In this document: positions 26,257 to 37,541 of the stretch, in pieces
Layout of the letters: every line of letters starts with the position of its first letter
How positions within the stretch are numbered: the stretch's first letter is position 1
Assembly (NCBI RefSeq): GCF_001485535.1
Contig: NZ_BCMZ01000001.1
Location: forward strand, 1,860,001 to 1,924,000
DNA from: Halobacterium sp. CBA1132
GTDB taxonomy: Archaea > Halobacteriota > Halobacteria > Halobacteriales > Halobacteriaceae
Length of the DNA: 64,000 bases
Reading direction: 5' to 3'
Translations under genes and position numbers: made by a program
Notes under the pieces: generated by a model
What the model was told of the DNA's origin: nothing
The model's input: only the letters and a program-made list of their open reading frames with translations
Databases searched by the model: none

Positions 26257-26614
26257 GCTCGAACCCTCCGCTGAACTCGGCGGTCTCGACGTCGATTCCG
26301 TCGCGGTCGATGTCGACGAACTCGCGGGCGAACCGCCACGTCGCCGCGACGCTCACCAGTCCGCTGGCCGCGTACGCGGCGTACGCCGCCACTTCGACGA
26401 CCGCGCCGGCGCTGGTGACGTCCACGAGGAGTTCCAGCACCGACCCGGCCATCAGACAGCCCAGCGACGCCACGAGCAACAGGACGCCCTCCCGGTAGAG
26501 GACGTTCCGCGAGTACGCCACGACGGGGTACGCAAAGCCCGCGCACAGCACCACGAGCACCGCGACCTCCGCGAACCAGATCAGCCACGCGGTCGCGTTG
26601 GCGAGCCACGTCAC
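26246..26614 (-). CDS. Haloarchaeal membrane protein, partner of DUF7504 gene
   Basis: Protein of 122 aa with three hydrophobic segments (residues about 8-35, 42-63 and 72-92) and an acidic C-terminal tail (DIDRDGIDVETAEF). GTG at 26612-26614 is chosen because it overlaps the previous gene by 4 nt (GTGA type), which is typical coupling. No named family recognised. It lies between another membrane gene and the DUF7504 gene, so these proteins probably form one membrane-bound complex (inference). Confidence 0.68.
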   Translation of the reverse strand: MTWLANATAWLIWFAEVAVLVVLCAGFAYPVVAYSRNVLYREGVLLLVASLGCLMAGSVLELLVDVTSAGAVVEVAAYAAYAASGLVSVAATWRFAREFVDIDRDGIDVETAEFSGGFERDS

Positions 26615-26928
26615 CGGCCGACCACCCGTCGTTCCGTGAACAGCGTCACGAACCGCCAACACGAGACCGTGATGGCGACGATTGCGATCGCCCACAGCGC
26701 CAGCGCGGGTTGGCCGCCGTCGGCGGGCGTCGCGGGGTGTAACGTCACGCCCGTCGAGACCGTCATCGCCGCGAACACCACCGGGAGCGGCGCGAGCGCG
26801 CGCCCCCACTCCGTGCCGCGGAACCCCACCGCCGCGATGGTCGCGAACGTACACGCGACGGTGGTCGCAACGAGCGTCAGGATGTTGAGCGCGACGGTCA
26901 CGTGCGTCGCCCACGTCGGCAGCGCCAT
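26611..26928 (-). CDS. Haloarchaeal membrane protein, first gene of DUF7504 operon
   Basis: Protein of 105 aa with three hydrophobic segments (about residues 10-35, 44-62 and 74-95), starting MALPTWATHVTVALN. It overlaps the next gene by 4 nt. Divergent from the gene at 27036 with a 107-bp gap. No family motif is seen. Confidence 0.68.
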   Translation of the reverse strand: MALPTWATHVTVALNILTLVATTVACTFATIAAVGFRGTEWGRALAPLPVVFAAMTVSTGVTLHPATPADGGQPALALWAIAIVAITVSCWRFVTLFTERRVVGR

Positions 26929-27004
26929 GCTGTCCGTCGCTTTTCGACGCGGTCACTAAGCCGTTTGGGCGGAGCGTTGACAGGAGTGATTCGCCAGCCG
27001 AAGG

Positions 27005-27010
27005 TATAAA
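27005..27010 (+). promoter_or_regulatory. TATA box of the gene at 27036
   Basis: The hexamer tataaa ends 25 nt before the ATG at 27036 in an AT-rich stretch (taaaagtcgaaacta follows). This is one of the clearest archaeal promoters in the window and predicts a leaderless mRNA. Confidence 0.7.
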
Positions 27011-27035
27011 TCCGCGAGCGTAAAAGTCGAAACTA

Positions 27036-27302
27036 ATGTCGGATTCGGTTCTCTCCGAGAACGAGTTCACGTTCCGCGAGTGGCACGCCGGCGTGCTCGG
27101 CGCCGCCGTCGGCGCGTTCGCCAGCTACCTCCACGCGATAAACTACACCGACCTCGGCGTCGGGCTCGCGGTCGTGTTCGTCGCGGCGGCGCTGGGCCTC
27201 CGGCGCTACGGCAGCGTCGCCGGCCGCACCGTCCGCCGCGAGCCGTGGTACGCGCTCGCCGCGTTCGCCGTCGCTGGCGCCGCCGTACTCGCCGTCGCGT
27301 GA
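27036..27302 (+). CDS. Small membrane protein, haloarchaeal
   Basis: Protein of 88 aa: soluble N-terminus (MSDSVLSENEFTFREWHAG), then three hydrophobic segments (about residues 19-34, 41-55 and 70-87). It resembles small haloarchaeal conserved membrane proteins without known role. It has its own strong TATA box and ends 1 nt before the stop codon of the convergent carB gene, leaving no room for a separate terminator. Confidence 0.72.
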   Translation: MSDSVLSENEFTFREWHAGVLGAAVGAFASYLHAINYTDLGVGLAVVFVAAALGLRRYGSVAGRTVRREPWYALAAFAVAGAAVLAVA

Positions 27303-27303
27303 G

Positions 27304-30537
<3,234 letters not shown>

Positions 30538-30814
30538 TACTACTCGTGACGAGTTCGCCCATCGTAATAAGCCCCGCGGAACGGACAGAAGTTCGAAGGA
30601 GAGTTACGAAAATCGAAGCTCTCGTGGAGCGTGACGACACCGCCGACTGAACGTCGCTACGCGACACACACGGCAGAAATCAGTCTCGTGGTGGCGCACC
30701 GAACGACACTCACGCGGGCGTGTCGTACTCGTCCTCGAAGTTCTGGCGGACGAGTCCGCCAACGTCCCGCTCGCGTTACTCGCGGGACTCCCGCTGGGAC
30801 TTCGACGACGACAC
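30538..30814. other. Gap between carB and DUF5815 gene
   Basis: The first 60 bp (tcgtaataagcc, gaaaatcgaagc) are AT-richer and must hold the carB promoter. The rest carries a duplicated 39-bp copy of the end of the DUF5815 gene and two hairpins, described separately. No intact gene is seen. Confidence 0.5.
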
Positions 30815-30846
30815 TTACGCGGGCGTGTCGTACTCGTCCTCGAAGT
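30703..30846. repeat. 39-bp direct repeat of the DUF5815 3' end flanking two hairpins
   Basis: 30703-30741 and 30808-30846 are identical over 39 bp except one base. The right copy is the genuine 3' end of the DUF5815 gene (coding EDEYDTPA and stop); the left copy repeats it 105 bp downstream, with TGA instead of TAA. Between them lie two perfect inverted repeats: tggcgga/tccgcca (30744-30750, 30755-30761) and gtcccgc/gcgggac (30764-30770, 30782-30788). It looks like a tandem duplication of the gene end with a terminator-like insert. Confidence 0.8.
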
Positions 30847-31360
30847 CCCGTTGCGCGCGGTACGCGTCCACGAACTCGCTGACGTCGAACTCCTGCATCT
30901 GCTGCTCGAACTCGCTCTCGGTGCCGCTGTCGTCGGCGTGGCTCACCGCGTGGTCCATCAGTTCGACGACCAACTCGACGACGACCTCGTGGAGTTCGCG
31001 CGCTTCGAGGTCCGTCACCCACAACAGCGCGTAGCCGACGCTGCCGTTCTCGCTCTCGTCCACGGCGACGATGTCCTCGGGGAGCTGCTCCATCACTGCG
31101 CCCATCAAGTGTGCCGTCCCGAACTCCTCGAACTCGTCGTCGGGCGCGGGCGTCACCGCCTCCTTCAACACCGCGACGATGTCCTCCGGCACGAACCGCG
31201 ACGGCGGATGCATGTCCATCACGACCGCGTGCGTCTCCCCGCACGAGCACTCGTACTCCCGCATCCCCAAGTCGAAGTCCTTCACGTGAGCCTGCTCCCC
31301 GCACGGGAGGTCCACCCACGCGTCGTCGTCCTCGGCGCCCGGTACGCGCGGCTCGGTCAT
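30815..31360 (-). CDS. DUF5815 family protein
   Basis: Haloarchaea-specific protein of 181 aa. The N-terminal 55 residues hold a probable zinc site: LPCGEQAHVKDFD then ECSCGETHAVVMDMH (C20, C39, C41 and His). The rest is helical and acidic (HLMGAVMEQLPEDIVAVDE, LEARELHEVVVELVVELMDHA). Function unknown. Its 3' end is copied downstream (see repeat entry). Divergent from the ABC ATPase gene with a 345-bp gap. Confidence 0.82.
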   Translation of the reverse strand: MTEPRVPGAEDDDAWVDLPCGEQAHVKDFDLGMREYECSCGETHAVVMDMHPPSRFVPEDIVAVLKEAVTPAPDDEFEEFGTAHLMGAVMEQLPEDIVAVDESENGSVGYALLWVTDLEARELHEVVVELVVELMDHAVSHADDSGTESEFEQQMQEFDVSEFVDAYRAQRDFEDEYDTPA

Positions 31361-31705
31361 TAGCTCCGTGTTGACTCGCCGAGCGGTTAAGCCCCGCGAA
31401 CGCCGCCCAGAACAATATCCGTCGTCCGCGCTGGATGCGAAGCCGACCAGAACGTCCAGAAAGCCCCGGCGGGGTCGACTCGGGGGCCTCGCTGTGCTCC
31501 TCGGTCGCTTTGCTCCCTGCGGTGCTTGCGTCGGCCGCCTTCGTCGACTCCGCCGCCCCTTTCAGTCCCGGAAGACTCACTACGTTCGTCTGCCGACCCT
31601 CGCGAACGCGCGGCGTTCGCTCAGTCCACCCGCTACCGGCTGCGTCGTTCGGCATCGCGTGCGTTTGGGCCGAATCTTCTTTGTGCGGGTGTCCGTCTGT
31701 CCGCT
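31361..31705. other. 345-bp gap between DUF5815 and ABC genes
   Basis: It contains promoter DNA at both ends and, at 31459-31569, copy A of the dispersed hairpin element. Frames through the gap have poor haloarchaeal codon use and no recognisable protein. The ABC ATPase is preceded by tcttctttgtgcgggtg, without a clear TATA box. Confidence 0.5.
31459..31569 (+). repeat. Dispersed structured element, copy A
   Basis: 111 bp starting gaaagccccgg and ending gcccctttcagtccc. The ends gaaag/ctttc are complementary. Inner arms 31468-31479 and 31543-31554 form a 12-bp stem with one G.T pair. The centre holds cctcgctgtgctcctcgg and gcggtgcttgcgtcgg, words shared with copies B and C. No coding sense; intergenic. 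It resembles a REP- or MITE-like unit or a structured RNA. Confidence 0.75.
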
Positions 31706-32605
31706 ATGGCCGCCATCGAACTCCGCGACCTCACCAAGCGCTACGGGGACCTCGTCGCCGTCGACGACGTCTCCTTCGAGGTTGACGCCGGCGAAGTGTT
31801 CGGGTTCCTCGGGCCGAACGGCGCCGGCAAGACGACGACCCTCCGCACGCTCCTCGGAATGCAAGCACCCAGTTCGGGGACCGTCTCGATTCTCGGGCAC
31901 GACACGACCGTCGAATCCCAGCGCCTCGACGCGCTCGCGGACACGGGCTTCCTCCCGAGCAACCCCCAGTTCGACGAGCAGGCGACCGGGCGCGAGGTGT
32001 TGGACCTCCACGAGTCGCTGAAGGGCGGCTCTCGGCGCGCCGACCTCCTCGACCGGTTCGAACCGCCGCTGGACCGCCCCGTGCGCGAATACTCCACCGG
32101 GAACGTCCAGAAGCTCGGCATCGTGCAGGCGTTCATGCACGACCCGGACGTCGTTGTCCTCGACGAACCGACGTCGGGATTGGACCCGCTGCTCCAGGAC
32201 CGCTTCAACGAGTTCGTGCGCGACGAGCGCGAGCGCGGCGTCACGGTCCTGTTCTCCAGTCACGTCCTCAGTGAGGTGCGGCGCATCTGCGACCGCGTGG
32301 CCGTGCTCCGCGACGGCGAACTCGTCGCCGTCGAGGACGTCGGAACCCTGCTCGACCGCAGCGGGAAGGTCGTTCGCGCTCGCGTCGCCGGCGACGTCCC
32401 AGAGGGCGCTTTCGACGTACCCGGCGTCTCGGATTTCACCCGCCGGTCTGCAGACGGCGCGACACGCATTTCGTTCACGTTCACGGGCGACGTGGACGCG
32501 CTCGTGGACGAACTCGACCGCTACCCGCTGCAGGAACTCGACGTCGAGGAAGCGCCACTCGAGGACGTCTTCCTCGACTTCTACGGGGGTGACGGCGGTG
32601 CTTGA
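31706..32605 (+). CDS. ABC-2 type transporter ATP-binding protein
   Basis: ATPase of an exporter, 299 aa. Walker A GPNGAGKT (residues about 39-46), Q-loop near PSNPQFDEQ, degenerate signature YSTGNVQKL (about 129-137), Walker B VVVLDEPTSGLDP and switch His in SSHVLSEV are all present. The last 80 residues form the regulatory domain common to ABC-2 ATPases, ending near EEAPLEDVFLDFY. The ATG at 31706 gives MAAIELRDLTKRYG. Its 3' end overlaps the permease gene by 8 nt. The substrate is unknown. Confidence 0.95.
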   Translation: MAAIELRDLTKRYGDLVAVDDVSFEVDAGEVFGFLGPNGAGKTTTLRTLLGMQAPSSGTVSILGHDTTVESQRLDALADTGFLPSNPQFDEQATGREVLDLHESLKGGSRRADLLDRFEPPLDRPVREYSTGNVQKLGIVQAFMHDPDVVVLDEPTSGLDPLLQDRFNEFVRDERERGVTVLFSSHVLSEVRRICDRVAVLRDGELVAVEDVGTLLDRSGKVVRARVAGDVPEGAFDVPGVSDFTRRSADGATRISFTFTGDVDALVDELDRYPLQELDVEEAPLEDVFLDFYGGDGGA

Positions 32606-33386
32606 GATTGCTGCGTACGGCGCCCGCAAGCGCGTGAAGGGCGCGCTCGCGCTCTCGGTCGGCCTGTCGGCGTTCAGCGCGATGTACGCCGCGTTCTTCC
32701 CGTCGCTGACCGGGAATCTCGACCTCGAGGAGTACGTCGAGGCGCTCCCGCCCGTGTTCGTGGAGGCGTTCGGCCTGCGCGCGTTCAACACCATCGAGGG
32801 GTTCCTCGCGACCGAGCTCTATCAGTTCGCGTGGGTCATCCTCCTCGGCCTCTACCTCGCGTACAGCGCCGCTTCCCTGATTTCGAGTGACGTCGAGAGC
32901 GGCCGCATGGACGTGTTGCTCTCGCTGCCCGTCTCCCGCGCCCGCCTCGTCGCCGAGCGATTCCTCTCCCTCGTCCCTGGTGTCCTCCTCATCAACGTCG
33001 TGGTCGCCGCGGTGACGTGGCTGGCGACGCGCGCCATCGGCTACCCAATCGGGACCGTCGAACTCGTCGTCGTCCACCTCCTCTCGCTCCCGTACCTGTT
33101 CGCGTGCGCGGCAATCGGGCTGGCGTTCAGCGTCCTCGCGGACCGCGAGAGCATCGCCCAGCGAGCGGCGATGGCGACCGTCTTCGGGCTGTTCCTGCTC
33201 GAATCGCTGCTCGCGAGCACGGACTACGCGTGGGCCGGCGCCGTCGCGCCGATGCGGTACTTCGACCCGACCGCGATTCTCGTCGACGGCACCTACGACC
33301 TGGCTGGTGCCGCCATCCTCGTGGCCGCGACGCTGCTGCTCGTTACGGGCAGTCAACTGTACTTCCGGCGGAAGGACGTGAACTGA
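32598..33386 (+). CDS. ABC-2 type transporter permease
   Basis: Membrane partner of the preceding ATPase, 262 aa, with about six hydrophobic segments and the ABC-2 signature SSDVESGRMDVLLSLPVSRARLV between TM2 and TM3 (residues about 96-118). The exact start is uncertain: GTG at 32598 (8-nt overlap) or GTG at 32589 (17-nt overlap). The protein ends YFRRKDVN, typical of NosY-like permeases. Substrate unknown: antibiotics, lipids or copper-enzyme factors are all possible. Confidence 0.9.
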   Translation: MLEIAAYGARKRVKGALALSVGLSAFSAMYAAFFPSLTGNLDLEEYVEALPPVFVEAFGLRAFNTIEGFLATELYQFAWVILLGLYLAYSAASLISSDVESGRMDVLLSLPVSRARLVAERFLSLVPGVLLINVVVAAVTWLATRAIGYPIGTVELVVVHLLSLPYLFACAAIGLAFSVLADRESIAQRAAMATVFGLFLLESLLASTDYAWAGAVAPMRYFDPTAILVDGTYDLAGAAILVAATLLLVTGSQLYFRRKDVN

Positions 33387-33535
33387 CGGTAAAACGTCGA
33401 AGAGCATCCGTGAGCCGAGCGGCTCGAAGAGCCCGAGGCGAGCGGTTCACTCCGCGACCGAGTGTAGCGAGGGAGCGGAGGCCGACGACCGAACGGAGCG
33501 CCGCAGGCGCGAAGTGAGGGAGGAGTGCTTTTTCC

Positions 33536-33592
33536 GCAAGTTTTTGCCGAACGAGGCGCGGCTTCGCCGCGCCTCGTGCAGCGCAAAAAGTG
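33536..33592. terminator. Bidirectional hairpin terminator
   Basis: A perfect 11-bp inverted repeat (33552-33562 with 33566-33576, loop ttc) is flanked by gtttttgccga on the left and gcgcaaaaag on the right. Both strands therefore end in stem plus T-run. It sits between the convergent ABC permease and DUF7124 genes, mirroring the arrangement at 1062-1110. Confidence 0.65.
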
Positions 33593-33597
33593 CGTCT

Positions 33598-34017
33598 TTA
33601 GGGCCAGTCGTCGCGGACTTCGGCTTCTTCCTCGGGTTCGTCGTCGGTTTCGCTAGCGAGGTCCCAGTCGGCTTTCTCCGCAGCGTCCTCCAGCGGGAGG
33701 TACTCCCAGCCGACTTCCTCGGCGAGCGCGCGGTCGTCGTCGTCGACGCCGACGAAGACGTGGCGTTCGGTGTCGAACTGGCGTTTGACGGATTCGAGGC
33801 TCTCCTTGCGGCCCTTCGGGCCGGAGAAGAAGTCCTGGCGGATGCGGCGTTTGCGGGTGAAGTTGGTGACGACGTACGTGGGTTCGTCGGAGACGACGCC
33901 GACGTACTCGGTCCACTGGCGCGCGCCCGCGAACGCGGTCCCGGGTTTCGCGAGTTCCTGGAGCGCGGACAGCTCGAACGCGAGGGTCATGTCCGTGCTC
34001 CCGCCGGATTGGCTCAT
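33598..34017 (-). CDS. DUF7124-like haloarchaeal protein
   Basis: Soluble acidic protein of 139 aa, strongly conserved in haloarchaea. Notable segments: MTLAFELSALQELAKPG, YVGVVSDEPTYVVTNFTRKRRIRQDFFSGPKG (split over residues about 38-69) and HVFVGVDDDDRALAEEVGWEYL. A basic patch in an otherwise acidic protein (TRKRRIRQ) suggests a nucleic-acid or partner contact. The final 25 residues are an acidic tail. Function unknown. Start ATG 34015-34017. Confidence 0.8.
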   Translation of the reverse strand: MSQSGGSTDMTLAFELSALQELAKPGTAFAGARQWTEYVGVVSDEPTYVVTNFTRKRRIRQDFFSGPKGRKESLESVKRQFDTERHVFVGVDDDDRALAEEVGWEYLPLEDAAEKADWDLASETDDEPEEEAEVRDDWP

Positions 34018-34067
34018 GGCCGGACGTGGGGCGCGAACGGGAAAAACGGCTTCGGTCGCGGGCCGCG

Positions 34068-34280
34068 CTACTGGGCGATGTCGAGGCGATAGTAGCCGGT
34101 GAAGCGGACGACTTCGCCGTCGGCGAGGTCGTCGGCGACCTCCTCGGGGATTGTCACGCCGTCGCCGTCGACGGCGTCCGGGAGGGCGGCCTGTGCTCGG
34201 TCGTGGAGTTCGTCGTAGTCGCGGACCGTCTCGTCGACGGTCGTCGGCGCGGTCTCGGTTGCTTCCAGAATCGGGTTCAT
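34068..34280 (-). CDS. Small haloarchaeal hypothetical protein
   Basis: 70 aa if the start is MNPILEATE (ATG 34278-34280). An in-frame ATG at 34320-34322 would add 14 residues but crosses an AT-rich promoter-like stretch (cacgaaagaacataagcatac), so the shorter form is preferred. Helical N-terminus, beta-rich C-terminus VVRFTGYYRLDIAQ. No family recognised. Confidence 0.6.
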   Translation of the reverse strand: MNPILEATETAPTTVDETVRDYDELHDRAQAALPDAVDGDGVTIPEEVADDLADGEVVRFTGYYRLDIAQ

Positions 34281-34403
34281 GTGCTCACCGGCAGTACCGT
34301 GTGCCGTGACAACGTATGCCACGAAAGAACATAAGCATACTGGCGACTCGGCTGGTGGAACTACGCAGTCAGCGAACGGCAGAACGAGAGACAGGAGCGA
34401 GCG

Positions 34404-35654
34404 CTACTGTTCTTGGGCGAGCGCGAGTTCGTCGATTTCGAAGTTCTCCTGGAGGAGGATGTCCTGCTGGTCGGCGACGACGGCCTCGTCTTTGATGAGC
34501 TGCTTGTACTTCGACTGCGGCGCGAGGTTCCCGATGAGCACGCCCCCGATGAGCTTCCCGTTCTTGAACGCGAGACGGCGCCACTCGGTGTCGCTGTACT
34601 TGCGCTCGCAGGACTCGTCGCCCATCGTCGGGAAGCCAAACGAGAGGAACGGGAAGTCGAAGTGCGTAATCGAGTACGACGACACCCAGCGGAACGGCTC
34701 GATGTCGACGTCGTGGCCTTCGTCCGCGAGCATCGTCCGCCCCGCGAGGGCGCCCTGCTGTTTCGCGGAGCCCCACGAGCCGTTCTGCGCGCGCTCGTCC
34801 ATGATGGTGTCCCAGTACTGGGTGATGTCACCGGCCGCGTAGACGTCCTCGACGTCGGTGCGCATGTACTCGTCGACGTGGACGCCGTTGTCGATGGTCG
34901 CCTCGGTGTCTTGGAGGATTTCGACGTTGAAGTCGAGACCGATAGCGACGCCGACGAAGTCCGACTCGTGGCGCTCGCCGTTCCCGTCGACGGTCGCGAC
35001 GACCTCGCCGTCGTCGACCTCGAAGTGGTCCGCGCCGGACTCGAAGACGGGTTCGACGCCGATCTCGCGGAGGCCGTCGTGGATGATTTCGGCGCCCTCC
35101 GAACTGAGCGCGTACCGCCACCAGCGGTCGCCGCGCATCAGATACTTCGCGTCGACGCCCTGCCCGCCGCAGATGGCCGCGAGGTCGATGCCGAGCAGGC
35201 CCGCACCGACGACCACGCCGGTGTCGGCCTCGTCAGCGTGCTCGCGAATCTTGCGCGCGTCCTGGAACGTCCAGAAGTGGTGGACGCCCTCGGCGTCGGA
35301 GTTCTCCACGGGGAGCTGGTTGGGCGTGCCACCCGCCGCGACCAGCAGTTTGTCGTAGCTGATCTCGTCGCCCTCGTGGGTCTCGACGGTGTGGGCGTCG
35401 GGATTGACACCGGTGACCAGCGTGTTCAACTGGAGGTCGATGTCGCGCTCGTCGTACCAGTCCGTCTCGTGGATGCTGATGGGGGCTTCCGGGAGTTTTC
35501 CCTTCGCGAACTCCTTGATGAGAATGCGGTTGTAGAGGGCCTCGCCCTCGTCTGTGACGACGGTGACGTCGGCGTCGGGAGCCTCCTCGCGGACGGCCTC
35601 GGCGGCGGAACTACCCGCGATGCCGTCGCCGATTATCACGTAGGACTCGCTCAT
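34404..35654 (-). CDS. NAD(P)/FAD-dependent oxidoreductase (nitrite/rubredoxin-reductase-like)
   Basis: Pyridine-nucleotide-disulfide family flavoprotein of 416 aa. FAD-binding GDGIAGSSAAEAV (residues 8-20), NAD-binding VVVGAGLLGIDLAAI (about 147-161) and the second FAD motif VEDVYAAGDI (about 267-276) are complete; no redox CxxxxC is present. It resembles the flavoprotein part of NirB/rubredoxin reductases. Electron partner unknown. ATG 35652-35654. Single gene, divergent from DUF6149. Confidence 0.92.
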   Translation of the reverse strand: MSESYVIIGDGIAGSSAAEAVREEAPDADVTVVTDEGEALYNRILIKEFAKGKLPEAPISIHETDWYDERDIDLQLNTLVTGVNPDAHTVETHEGDEISYDKLLVAAGGTPNQLPVENSDAEGVHHFWTFQDARKIREHADEADTGVVVGAGLLGIDLAAICGGQGVDAKYLMRGDRWWRYALSSEGAEIIHDGLREIGVEPVFESGADHFEVDDGEVVATVDGNGERHESDFVGVAIGLDFNVEILQDTEATIDNGVHVDEYMRTDVEDVYAAGDITQYWDTIMDERAQNGSWGSAKQQGALAGRTMLADEGHDVDIEPFRWVSSYSITHFDFPFLSFGFPTMGDESCERKYSDTEWRRLAFKNGKLIGGVLIGNLAPQSKYKQLIKDEAVVADQQDILLQENFEIDELALAQEQ

Positions 35655-35813
35655 AGACGGCTTGTCTCATTCAGGGTTAAAGTGGATTGCTATCTCTCCG
35701 GCGCGACGAGAATGTTGCGCGAACACGACGCAGGCCGTCGATTCCACGCCGTGGGGGAGCGCTGCCGCTGGCGCGTCGGGACGTTCTTTAGGCACGCGTC
35801 CGTAGCCGGGAAC

Positions 35814-36386
35814 GTGAAACTGCATCAGAACGTCAAGCACTTCGCGTCGCGGAAGGCGCTGGAGCTGCCCGGCGTGCGCTCGGTCGCGAAGCGGGGGCTG
35901 GTCGACCTGCACGTCCGCATCTTCTCGGGGAAGGCCGACGAAGCCCACCGGGAGGAGCGCGAGGCCCACCTCGAAGACTTCTTCGACGCGACGATGGATA
36001 TGTACCTCGCCGCGCTCCAAGCCGGCTACTCGGAGGCCGAGGCCCGCGAGACCACGCACATCGTCGCGAACTTCGACTTCTACAACCACGGCTGGGCGGA
36101 GATGCTGGAGTTCCCGCCGAACGAACTCACCGACCACTACGAGCGCTACGAGGCGTTCTTCGACGCGCACGGCATCAGCGTCGACGACCCGCTCGGCGAG
36201 TTCCGTCCCGCGGGCGGCATCGAGGACGCGCCCGCGACCCCCGAGCGCCTCGACGAGGCCGACTTCGAGCACGCCGAAGGCGGCTACGCCGACGACGTCT
36301 ACGTCGAGACCGAAGACGGCGACGTCCAGCGCGGCGACATCGAGGAGCCCGACGACGTCGACCCGACGAAGAGCCCCGGAACGTAG
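35814..36386 (+). CDS. DUF6149 family protein
   Basis: Protein of 190 aa found across haloarchaea. The basic start MKLHQNVKHFASRKALELPGVRS is followed by a helical, charged core (EEREAHLEDFFDATMDMYLAALQAGYSEAEARETTHI in segments) and a conserved FDFYNHGWAEMLEFP block with aromatic residues. The tail is acidic and Pro/Gly rich. Function unknown. Start is GTG at 35814; no ATG fits the conserved start. Confidence 0.8.
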   Translation: MKLHQNVKHFASRKALELPGVRSVAKRGLVDLHVRIFSGKADEAHREEREAHLEDFFDATMDMYLAALQAGYSEAEARETTHIVANFDFYNHGWAEMLEFPPNELTDHYERYEAFFDAHGISVDDPLGEFRPAGGIEDAPATPERLDEADFEHAEGGYADDVYVETEDGDVQRGDIEEPDDVDPTKSPGT

Positions 36387-36430
36387 CCGCCATCAGACAT
36401 ACAGGCTGCTGGAGCGTTCCCTCTGACGTC

Positions 36431-37528
36431 ATGTCTGAGTCGTCAGTGGACCGCCGTCGTTTTCTCGAACTCTGCGGTGCGAGCACACTCGCAGCGCTCG
36501 CTGGCTGCTCGTCGTCCGCACCGGGAGGCGAGACGACGGCCGGCGTCGCGGGGAATTCGGACGCGCCACAGGAGACAATCTCGCAGACCGAATCCGAGCT
36601 AAACAGCCCGTACGCGGAAGTGTATCGGGAAACCATCGACTCCGTGGTTCTGGTCCGCGCTGACGGGAGTCAAGGCACCGGGTTCGTGTACGACGAAACA
36701 CACGTTGTCACGAACGCCCACGTGGTCGGCCGGGCCGACGACGCAGCAATCCGATTCAGTGAGGGTGACTGGAGTACGGGGTCTGTCGTGGGAACCGACC
36801 CGCACAGCGACCTCGCAGTCGTCGAAGTCGACTCGGTCCCGGAACCCGCAACGCCGCTACCGTTCGCCGACAGCGAACCCGTCGTCGGGCAGGAAGTGGT
36901 CGCGATTGGCAACCCCTACAACTTGAACGGGTCCGCGACCACGGGCGTCGTCTCCGGCCTCGACCGCCTCATCCCCTCCCCGACCGGGTACCGGATTCCG
37001 GACGCCATCCAGACCGACGCCGCCGTCAACCCCGGGAACAGCGGCGGCCCATTGATGTCTCTGGACGGGTCGGTGCTGGCGGTCATCAACTCCGGCGGCG
37101 GCGAGAACATCGCGTTCGGCATCTCCGCGGCGCTCACCCAGCGAGTCGTCCCCGAACTCGTCCGGTCCGGCGACTACGACCACGCGTACGTCGGCGCGTC
37201 GTTCACGAACGTCACGCCACAGATTGCCGCGGCGAACGACCTCGACGAATCCCGCGGCCTGCTCGTCCTCAACGTCGCGTCCGACGGCCCCGCCACGGGC
37301 GTTCTCCGACCCTCCGAGGCCGCGTACGTCGACGGCCGTCGACTCCCGGTCGGCGGCGACGTCCTCCTCGAAATCGACGGGACAACCGTGCCGACTCCCG
37401 AGGACCTCTGGAGTTACCTCGCGCTCGAAACGCGGCCCGGAGACACCGTCGAACTCACAGTCCTCCGTGACGGCAGCCGAGGAACCGTCGACCTCGAACT
37501 CGGCACGCGCCCCGCGACGCAGTACTGA
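36431..37528 (+). CDS. HtrA/DegP-like trypsin-fold protease, Tat lipoprotein
   Basis: Extracytoplasmic serine protease of 365 aa. N-terminus: DRRRFLELCG twin-Arg signal and lipobox LAGC (Cys 26), so exported folded and lipid-anchored. The catalytic triad is visible: His in VTNAHVVG (about residue 97), Asp in HSDLAVVE (about 127) and Ser in PGNSGGPL (about 203). A C-terminal PDZ-like domain (residues about 255-360) binds substrate tails. Probably degrades or refolds damaged surface proteins. Divergent/convergent neighbours are unrelated. Confidence 0.95.
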   Translation: MSESSVDRRRFLELCGASTLAALAGCSSSAPGGETTAGVAGNSDAPQETISQTESELNSPYAEVYRETIDSVVLVRADGSQGTGFVYDETHVVTNAHVVGRADDAAIRFSEGDWSTGSVVGTDPHSDLAVVEVDSVPEPATPLPFADSEPVVGQEVVAIGNPYNLNGSATTGVVSGLDRLIPSPTGYRIPDAIQTDAAVNPGNSGGPLMSLDGSVLAVINSGGGENIAFGISAALTQRVVPELVRSGDYDHAYVGASFTNVTPQIAAANDLDESRGLLVLNVASDGPATGVLRPSEAAYVDGRRLPVGGDVLLEIDGTTVPTPEDLWSYLALETRPGDTVELTVLRDGSRGTVDLELGTRPATQY

Positions 37529-37541
37529 GCGCTCGCTTCTC

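Noticed and set aside
33387-33535. G/C-rich low-complexity text (gagcgg, gaagag, gcgagg words) as a possible gene remnant
   Set aside because: Short unrelated inverted words without a frame; similar text appears in other gaps (12960-13090, 1120-1200).
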